A stretch of DNA of 6,046 nucleotides from contig JAGXHD010000012.1 in NCBI GenBank assembly GCA_024636395.1, forward strand, positions 1 to 6,046, read 5' to 3'. A program made the translations under genes and the position numbers. Shown here in pieces: positions 1 through 4,069 of this stretch. The notes beneath the pieces were generated by a model. It ran no database searches and was not told where the DNA came from. It saw only the letters and a list, made by a program, of their open reading frames with translations. The stretch's first letter is position 1. Each line of letters starts with the position of its first letter. This DNA comes from Sulfitobacter sp. Lineage in GTDB: Bacteria; Pseudomonadota; Alphaproteobacteria; Rhodobacterales; Rhodobacteraceae.

Positions 1-119
1 CGGCCGCCGCCCAGCGTGCCGACGACTTCGACATCGTCGTAGCTTTCCAGAATGGACTGGATGCCTTCGGCGACCATAGGGTGATCGTCGACGATCACGA
101 TGCGCAGACGGTTGTTCAT
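1..119 (-). CDS. Response regulator, NarL/FixJ (LuxR-type) family, N-terminal fragment cut by the window edge
   Basis: Only the first 39 codons are visible; the gene continues beyond base 1. The translation begins MNNRLRIVIVDDHPMVAEGI, the classic start of a CheY-like receiver domain: a hydrophobic first strand, the acidic pair D11-D12 that binds Mg2+, and the HPMV segment after it that is typical of NarL/FixJ regulators. The phospho-acceptor aspartate (expected near residues 54-59) and the DNA-binding domain lie outside the window, so the LuxR-type output domain is inferred from the receiver signature and from the HisKA_3 kinase partner. The ATG overlaps the TGA of the kinase gene as ATGA, which indicates an operon with translational coupling; no strong Shine-Dalgarno site precedes it. 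It is probably phosphorylated by the neighbouring kinase and is the best candidate to control the divergent TRAP transporter. Confidence 0.9.
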   Translation of the reverse strand, partial: MNNRLRIVIVDDHPMVAEGIQSILESYDDVEVVGTLGGG

Positions 120-1552
120 GCAGCTGTCTTTCGGGGTTTGGGTGGCGCTTTCTCGGGCGTGTTAGCCGGATCGGGCGAGAGCATATGGGTCAGTGGGGCG
201 GTGGCTTCGATCTCGACGCCTTTACCGGGCAGGGCACGCAGGTAGAACTGGCCGCCGAGCTGGTCCATCCGCTCCTGCATGTTGCGCAGGCCGAGACCGG
301 GGGTGCGCGCGCTGGCGGCAAAGCCGGTACCGTTATCGGTGATGCGCAGGGTCGCGCCGCGCTTGTGACCGCGCAGATCGATGCGCACATGGGTGGCGTT
401 CGCGTGGCGCTCGATGTTCGTCAGGGCTTCCTGCGCGATGCGGTAGAGGGCGATCTTGGCGTCACTGTCCAAACGGTTGCGGAACACGACCGTGGTGAAA
501 TCCATCTGCGTGCCGGTGCGCTCGCCGAATTCATCGGCCAGCATCCGCAGGGCAGGGCCCAGCCCCAGATCATCAAGCACACCGGGGCGCAGATCGCGGC
601 TGATCCGGCGAACCTCCGAGATCGCCTCCCCCAGTGTTGCGATGCCCTTGGCCAGCGGCGCGCCCGCCTGCGGATCACCGCGATCGAGGCGGCGGCGCGC
701 GTTGTCGAGCGCATAGCGCACGCCGACAAGGATCTGGCTGATCCCGTCATGCAGTTCGCGCGCGACGCGCCCGCGCTCCTCTTCCTGCGCATCGAAAACG
801 CGTTGGGTGAGCTTCTTGAGCTTGGCATCCGCGAGGCGGCGCTCGCGCAGATTGAGGCCCAGACCGGTGGCGAACACGACCAGCAGCGCCATCAGCGCAA
901 TCGCCCCGATATAGATGAACGTACGGTCTACACGGTCCTCGACTTCGGCGCGTGCCGTGGCGACCGTGGCAAGAATATTGTCGATGAATACGCCCGTGCC
1001 CACGGCCCACTGCCACGAGGGAAAGGACGTGACGTAGACGATCTTGCGCGCGGGTACCCCTGTGGAGGGTTTCGGCCACAGATAGGTGTAATAGCCGTCG
1101 CCGGAGCGCGCGATCTCGATCAGGCGGTCGACGACGGGGTGCCCCTCGCCATCGCTTTCGCCACGAAAATTGCGGCCGATGCGGTCGGTCTCGCGCGGGG
1201 AGACGATGGCCGTACCGTCATAATCATAGACGAAAAACTGGCCTTCCTCGCCGTAGATCATCGCAGAGAGAATCTGGGAGACGCGCTGTTTTGCTTCCTC
1301 GTCGTCGGGGGCGGCGGAGCCGTAGATAAAGTAGAACCCGTTGCGCGCCTGCGTGACGTAGTTGCGCAGCTCGGCTTTCTTGGCCTCGATGAGCTGGGTC
1401 TCCAGGGCATTGACCTCGCGGTCGGCCAGCGCGCGCGACTGGGCCGCGACCACGAAGGCGATCGCTGCCACCGCCACGATCAGCGGGACGGAGGCCAAAA
1501 GCATCAGCTTTTGCCCGTAAGAGATCGAAAGGCGCAGTCGGTGCAATAACAT
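116..1552 (-). CDS. Membrane sensor histidine kinase: single Cache sensor domain with HisKA_3 and HATPase_c core (NarX/DegS-type)
   Basis: Predicted 478-residue inner-membrane kinase. Visible order: short basic N-terminus, membrane helix 1 (about 18-37), extracytoplasmic region 38-210, membrane helix 2 (about 211-234), then the cytoplasmic kinase. The outer region resembles a single Cache (sCache_2) domain: FFVYDYDGTAIVSP (106-119), GRNF, GDGYYTYLWPKP (151-162) and WAVGTGVFID (182-191). The HisKA_3 dimerisation segment holds ARELHDGISQILVGV with H268 as phospho-acceptor. The ATPase domain shows the N-box QEALTNIERHA (374-384), DNGTGF (406-411) and GLGLRNMQERM (419-429). A Pro/Lys-rich tail ends the protein. 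The reading frame stays open upstream to ATGs at 1642 and 1678, but those would add up to 42 hydrophilic residues before helix 1, and neither has a ribosome site. The start at 1552 has only a weak, distant AAGG. It overlaps the response regulator gene and is divergent from the TRAP genes, so it probably senses the transported compound or a relative; the ligand is not known. Confidence 0.92.
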   Translation of the reverse strand: MLLHRLRLSISYGQKLMLLASVPLIVAVAAIAFVVAAQSRALADREVNALETQLIEAKKAELRNYVTQARNGFYFIYGSAAPDDEEAKQRVSQILSAMIYGEEGQFFVYDYDGTAIVSPRETDRIGRNFRGESDGEGHPVVDRLIEIARSGDGYYTYLWPKPSTGVPARKIVYVTSFPSWQWAVGTGVFIDNILATVATARAEVEDRVDRTFIYIGAIALMALLVVFATGLGLNLRERRLADAKLKKLTQRVFDAQEEERGRVARELHDGISQILVGVRYALDNARRRLDRGDPQAGAPLAKGIATLGEAISEVRRISRDLRPGVLDDLGLGPALRMLADEFGERTGTQMDFTTVVFRNRLDSDAKIALYRIAQEALTNIERHANATHVRIDLRGHKRGATLRITDNGTGFAASARTPGLGLRNMQERMDQLGGQFYLRALPGKGVEIEATAPLTHMLSPDPANTPEKAPPKPRKTAA

Positions 1553-1702
1553 ATCGATTCGATACGCCTTATCCGCGCTGTAATCAAAGCCTAAGCGCAC
1601 ACGCACTTGTGGGCCTGAATTCCCGCTCACGCTGAAGCGCATACGAAAACAGTCCGAAATTGCCGCAAATTTCATCATTCAAAGCGCGCATTTTCAGTGT
1701 TT

Positions 1703-1713
1703 CTACGCAGTAG
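1703..1713. promoter_or_regulatory. Candidate operator: CTAC-GCA-GTAG inverted repeat
   Basis: CTACGCAGTAG is a perfect 4-bp inverted repeat around a 3-bp centre, followed directly by a further TAG. It contains TAC-N3-GTA, the sort of compact dyad that NarL/FixJ-type regulators often bind. It sits about 103 bp upstream of the dctP start and 151 bp upstream of the kinase start, a sensible place for an activator site serving either promoter. Dyads this short arise by chance fairly often, so the call is tentative. Confidence 0.3.
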
Positions 1714-1801
1714 TAGGTATTTCCAATTCGCAGCGGCTGGGTAATGTTGGGCCACTTGAAACGACCCGTGCGGGCCAAATCCGCGTGGGCGAAATAATCC
1801 C

Positions 1802-1807
1802 GGGAGG
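1802..1807 (+). promoter_or_regulatory. Ribosome binding site of dctP
   Basis: GGGAGG lies 8 bases before the ATG at 1816. It is a near-perfect Shine-Dalgarno match with optimal spacing and fixes the start so that the twin-arginine motif falls at residues 3-4. Confidence 0.85.
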
Positions 1808-1815
1808 ATACCTTT

Positions 1816-2904
1816 ATGGATCGTCGTTCATTTCTGAAGACATCTGCACTCGGCGGCACCGCCGCCGCTGCGACCACGCTCGCAGCACCCGCCTATGCCC
1901 AAGGCAACCGTACCTTGACGATGGTCACATCATGGCCGCGCGGCTTCGCCGTGCTGGACGATGCGGCCACTTACCTCAACAACATGGTCAACGAGTTGTC
2001 CGATGGCACGCTGACCATCGACAAAAAAGCTCCAGGCGAGCTTGTGGGCGCGTTCGAAGTGTTCGACGCCGTCTCCTCCGGCCAGGCCGACATGTATCAC
2101 TCCGCCGACTATTATTTTATCGGCCAGCACCCGTCGTTCGCCTATTATACTGCCGTTCCATTCGGTGGCACGGCGCAGGAAGTGACCAACTGGTACCTGC
2201 ACGGTGGCGGCCATGAGCTGCACAACGAAGTGGGCGAGATCTTCAACATGAAGATGTTCAACGCGGGTAACTCCGGTTCGCAGTCCGGCGGCTGGTTCCG
2301 CAACGAGATCGGTTCAGCGGCAGACTTCAACGGTTTGAAATTCCGCATGCCCGGTCTTGGCGGTCAGGTTCTGGGCAAGCTGGGCGCCTCCGTCCAGAAC
2401 ATTCCAGGTGGCGAACTCTATCAGGCGCTCTCCTCGGGCGCGTTGGACGGCCTCGAGTGGGTTGGACCCTTCGCGGACGAGCGCGCGGGCTTCCAGGAAG
2501 TCGCGAAAGTTTATTACACCGCCGGCTTCCACGAGCCAGGCTCTGCTTTGACCGCCGCCGTGAACCTCGACGTCTTCAACGAGCTGTCACCGGCGCACCA
2601 GAAGATCATCGAGTACGCATCCATGGCGACAACGCACACGCAGCTGGCCGAAACACTGGCCAATAACGGTGCGGCACTGGCCCGTTTGCAGCAGCAGGGC
2701 GTGAAAACCATGCAGTTCTCGGATGATGTCTGGGATGCGTTCGGCCGTGCCTCCGCCGAGGTCATGGACGAGAACATGGGCGACGAGCTGTTCGCGCGCA
2801 CACGTGCCAGCTTCGAGGAATCGCTGACTGCCTCGGCCGAATGGCTGTCGAAGTCCGATGCCTTCTACGTCGAGCAGCGCGAGCGCGTTCGCCGCAGCAT
2901 GTAA
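1816..2904 (+). CDS. dctP: TRAP transporter periplasmic substrate-binding protein (DctP, TakP-like), Tat-exported
   Basis: A 362-residue solute-binding protein of a TRAP transporter; it captures the ligand in the periplasm and hands it to the DctQM membrane complex. The N-terminus MDRRSFLKTSALGG carries a twin-arginine signal (RRSFLK), followed by an Ala-rich stretch and a likely cleavage site at AYA|QG (after residue 28), so it is probably exported folded by the Tat system. The mature part follows the TakP pattern: ADYYFIGQHPSF (91-108), GGWFRNEI (158-165), GLKFRMPG (173-180) and GLEWVGPF (212-219). Family knowledge says that the arginine of the KxR segment (here R177) pairs with the ligand carboxylate, and that the Gln, Glu and Trp equivalents in 2-oxoacid-binding TakP (here Q156, E214, W215) help place ligand and a metal ion; all are present. 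A small carboxylate or 2-oxoacid is therefore the best guess, but the substrate cannot be fixed from sequence. Length is typical for the family. The gene is followed by a strong terminator. Confidence 0.95.
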   Translation: MDRRSFLKTSALGGTAAAATTLAAPAYAQGNRTLTMVTSWPRGFAVLDDAATYLNNMVNELSDGTLTIDKKAPGELVGAFEVFDAVSSGQADMYHSADYYFIGQHPSFAYYTAVPFGGTAQEVTNWYLHGGGHELHNEVGEIFNMKMFNAGNSGSQSGGWFRNEIGSAADFNGLKFRMPGLGGQVLGKLGASVQNIPGGELYQALSSGALDGLEWVGPFADERAGFQEVAKVYYTAGFHEPGSALTAAVNLDVFNELSPAHQKIIEYASMATTHTQLAETLANNGAALARLQQQGVKTMQFSDDVWDAFGRASAEVMDENMGDELFARTRASFEESLTASAEWLSKSDAFYVEQRERVRRSM

Positions 2905-2914
2905 TTCGACATTT

Positions 2915-2946
2915 CAGGGGCCGCGACAGATCGCGGCCCCTGTTTT
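2915..2946 (+). terminator. Strong intrinsic terminator between dctP and dctQM
   Basis: A perfect 12-bp G/C-rich stem (2915-2926 with 2931-2942) closes a 4-base loop CAGA and is followed by TTTT at 2943-2946. It begins 10 bases after the dctP stop codon. With a T-tract of only four bases it may be partly leaky, which would give abundant dctP message and a smaller amount of full-length dctPQM message. Uneven expression of this kind is common where a binding protein is needed in excess over its permease; that role is inferred here. Confidence 0.88.
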
Positions 2947-3087
2947 GCGACCCGGCGCCGCCGACCGCCAGTACTGGCCGCCGGAGAGTGCTGGCATCCC
3001 GACGGCATGGCATGCAATAGTGGATGAAAACGACCATAATGCGCACCAAAGGTGCAAGACGAGAATACGCCCGTGATGGCGTGACCC
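2947..3087. other. Intergenic remainder between dctP terminator and dctQ
   Basis: No convincing gene lies here on either strand. Besides the palindrome and GGCAT words noted separately, there is a possible -10 box CATAAT around 3035-3040, but its TGCAAT partner upstream is a poor -35 match. Transcription of dctQM may therefore come from read-through of the dctP terminator, from a weak or activator-dependent local promoter, or from both. Confidence 0.5.
2967..2978. promoter_or_regulatory. 12-bp perfect palindrome GCCAGTACTGGC with nearby half-site
   Basis: GCCAGTACTGGC is a perfect 12-bp palindrome lying 20 bp past the terminator T-tract. GTACTGGC (2971-2978) is repeated with one change as GTGCTGGC at 2988-2995, 17 bp further on. 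Three GGCAT words (2993-2997, 3004-3008, 3009-3013) follow. The arrangement could be a protein-binding site controlling a separate dctQM promoter, but no regulator can be named. Confidence 0.3.
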
Positions 3088-3097
3088 GGGGAGGGGA
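3088..3097 (+). promoter_or_regulatory. Ribosome binding site of dctQ
   Basis: GGGGAGGGGA sits directly before the ATG at 3101, with the best Shine-Dalgarno core about 4-6 bases from it. An in-frame TGA at 3074-3076 excludes any longer version of DctQ, so this start is well supported. Confidence 0.8.
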
Positions 3098-3100
3098 CAC

Positions 3101-4069
3101 ATGGCTGACGATATTGTTTGTTCGGGGTTTTTCCGTGCAGCCGAGGGTGCGGACCTCAGCTGCCTTGATAAGTTCCAGGATAGCGGCTCGCTCCAGTTTC
3201 TGACGGGCAACGTCCTCGAGGCTTTTTATAACTTCTTTGCTGCTGTTCTCAACCCGGGCATGTGGCTCGATTGGAGCAACGGCGAGGCAATGATGCGTTT
3301 CATCTATTATGGCGCGTCTACCGAGCTTTTCTTTGTGCTCGCTGTCGGTCTTGTGATCCTCACGATCGTGGGGATTCGAAAACGCGCAATCATGTGGGGC
3401 GTGGTGCGTGGGCTAGAAGGGTTTGCCAACGGTCTGGGGCGTCTTTTCGCCTGGGCCGGTCTGATCATGGTGATCCAGCAGATCATCATCGTATTTATGC
3501 AGCGGATCTTTACGCGGCCCGACATCTCCATCGGCTTCGGCATTCCGCTCCAGTTCGATATCAGCTGGTTCGGCGAAGAGCTTAAGCTCTACAATGCCAT
3601 GGTCGTGTGCCTGTGTGTGTCCTACACGTTTGTGCAGGGCGGGCATGTGCGGGTCGATCTATTTTACGCCGGTGCGAAATTCCGCACCAAAAAGATTGTC
3701 GATATGTTTGGCGCGGTGTTTTTCATGATGCCTTTCGCCATCGTGACATGGCTTTACGGCTGGTTCTTCCTGTGGCGGCATCTGGTTACACCGAACCCGT
3801 CGGCATCTGATTCCCTTGAACTGCTGCTGCGAAAATCACGCCTGCTGAAGTGGAACGTCGAAACCATCGGCTTCTCGCCCAACGGTTTCAACGGCTATTT
3901 CCTGTTCAAGATATTGCTGTGCCTTTTCTGTGTGCTGGTGATGTTGCAGGCGATTGCGATCTTCTACCGCTCTTGGTGCGAACTGCGCGAGGGTGAGGAG
4001 AGCGAAGGTAAATATCTCGACAAGGACACCCTTGGCGATGGCGAAGAAGCCTATGAGGGAGCACACTAA
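3101..4069 (+). CDS. dctQ: TRAP transporter small membrane subunit (DctQ), enlarged form
   Basis: A 322-residue integral membrane protein; it forms the small subunit that scaffolds DctM in the TRAP transporter. Typical DctQ proteins have about 160-200 residues and four membrane helices. Here the recognisable core is helices at about 113-136, 162-180, 199-225 and 264-290, with the characteristic QGGHVRVDLFYAG (179-191) after the second core helix. Ahead of it is an N-terminal extension of about 110 residues with an additional hydrophobic segment (about 74-91), an aromatic-rich stretch (42-70) and two cysteines, C7 and C21. The C-terminus (294-322) is a strongly acidic tail. The segment between the last two helices (228-263) is also longer than usual. 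The start is fixed by a strong ribosome site; the stop overlaps the dctM start by one base (TAATG), so the two are translationally coupled. Identification rests on the HVRVD motif, helix pattern and position between dctP and dctM. Confidence 0.9.
   Translation: MADDIVCSGFFRAAEGADLSCLDKFQDSGSLQFLTGNVLEAFYNFFAAVLNPGMWLDWSNGEAMMRFIYYGASTELFFVLAVGLVILTIVGIRKRAIMWGVVRGLEGFANGLGRLFAWAGLIMVIQQIIIVFMQRIFTRPDISIGFGIPLQFDISWFGEELKLYNAMVVCLCVSYTFVQGGHVRVDLFYAGAKFRTKKIVDMFGAVFFMMPFAIVTWLYGWFFLWRHLVTPNPSASDSLELLLRKSRLLKWNVETIGFSPNGFNGYFLFKILLCLFCVLVMLQAIAIFYRSWCELREGEESEGKYLDKDTLGDGEEAYEGAH
4055..4061 (+). promoter_or_regulatory. Ribosome binding site of dctM, inside the end of dctQ
   Basis: GAGGGAG lies 7 bases before the ATG at 4069, within the last codons of dctQ. 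Together with the TAATG stop-start overlap it marks a coupled start for the large permease gene. Confidence 0.75.

Larger units (their letters stand above)
1553..1815. promoter_or_regulatory. Divergent intergenic region between sensor kinase and TRAP binding-protein genes
   Basis: These 263 bp separate two divergently oriented operons and should hold both promoters. The central part is AT-richer than the flanking genes. I found no convincing sigma-70 pair: TTGAAA at 1756-1761 is a possible -35 box for dctP but has no good -10 box at 16-18 bp. The frame of the kinase stays open in about half of the region (to 1678), but nothing there resembles a protein domain. A short dyad at 1703-1713 is listed separately. 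No small RNA or additional gene can be supported. Confidence 0.6.

Noticed and set aside
185..1549. A 454-codon open frame on the plus strand opposite the sensor kinase
   Set aside because: It lies almost wholly antisense to the kinase, whose Cache, HisKA_3 and HATPase_c motifs are clear. The plus-strand translation has no recognisable domain, no membrane or signal segment, and the His/Arg/Gly/Asp-rich make-up usual for the antisense of a GC-rich gene.
1738..1753. Possible sigma-54 promoter upstream of dctP (GG-N10-GC spacing)
   Set aside because: Only the GG and GC pairs match; the flanking CAC and TT positions of the TGGCAC-N5-TTGC consensus are absent. The local regulator is also NarL/FixJ-type and not a sigma-54 activator.
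1765..1774. CCCG-TG-CGGG inverted repeat near the dctP start
   Set aside because: The stem is only 4 bp in a GC-rich region, has no T-tract and no repeated copy; it is too weak to call a terminator or operator.
1785..2216. A 143-codon plus-strand frame overlapping the start of dctP, and a 97-codon minus-strand frame at 1584-1877
   Set aside because: Both overlap the well-supported DctP signal and mature sequence in other frames; their translations are Arg-rich or without domain features, and neither has a convincing ribosome site.
2762..3210. Minus-strand frames crossing the dctP-dctQ gap
   Set aside because: They run through the ends of two real genes and the terminator stem, are rich in Arg/Ser/Pro, and show no domain. 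Nothing suggests an additional gene in the gap.
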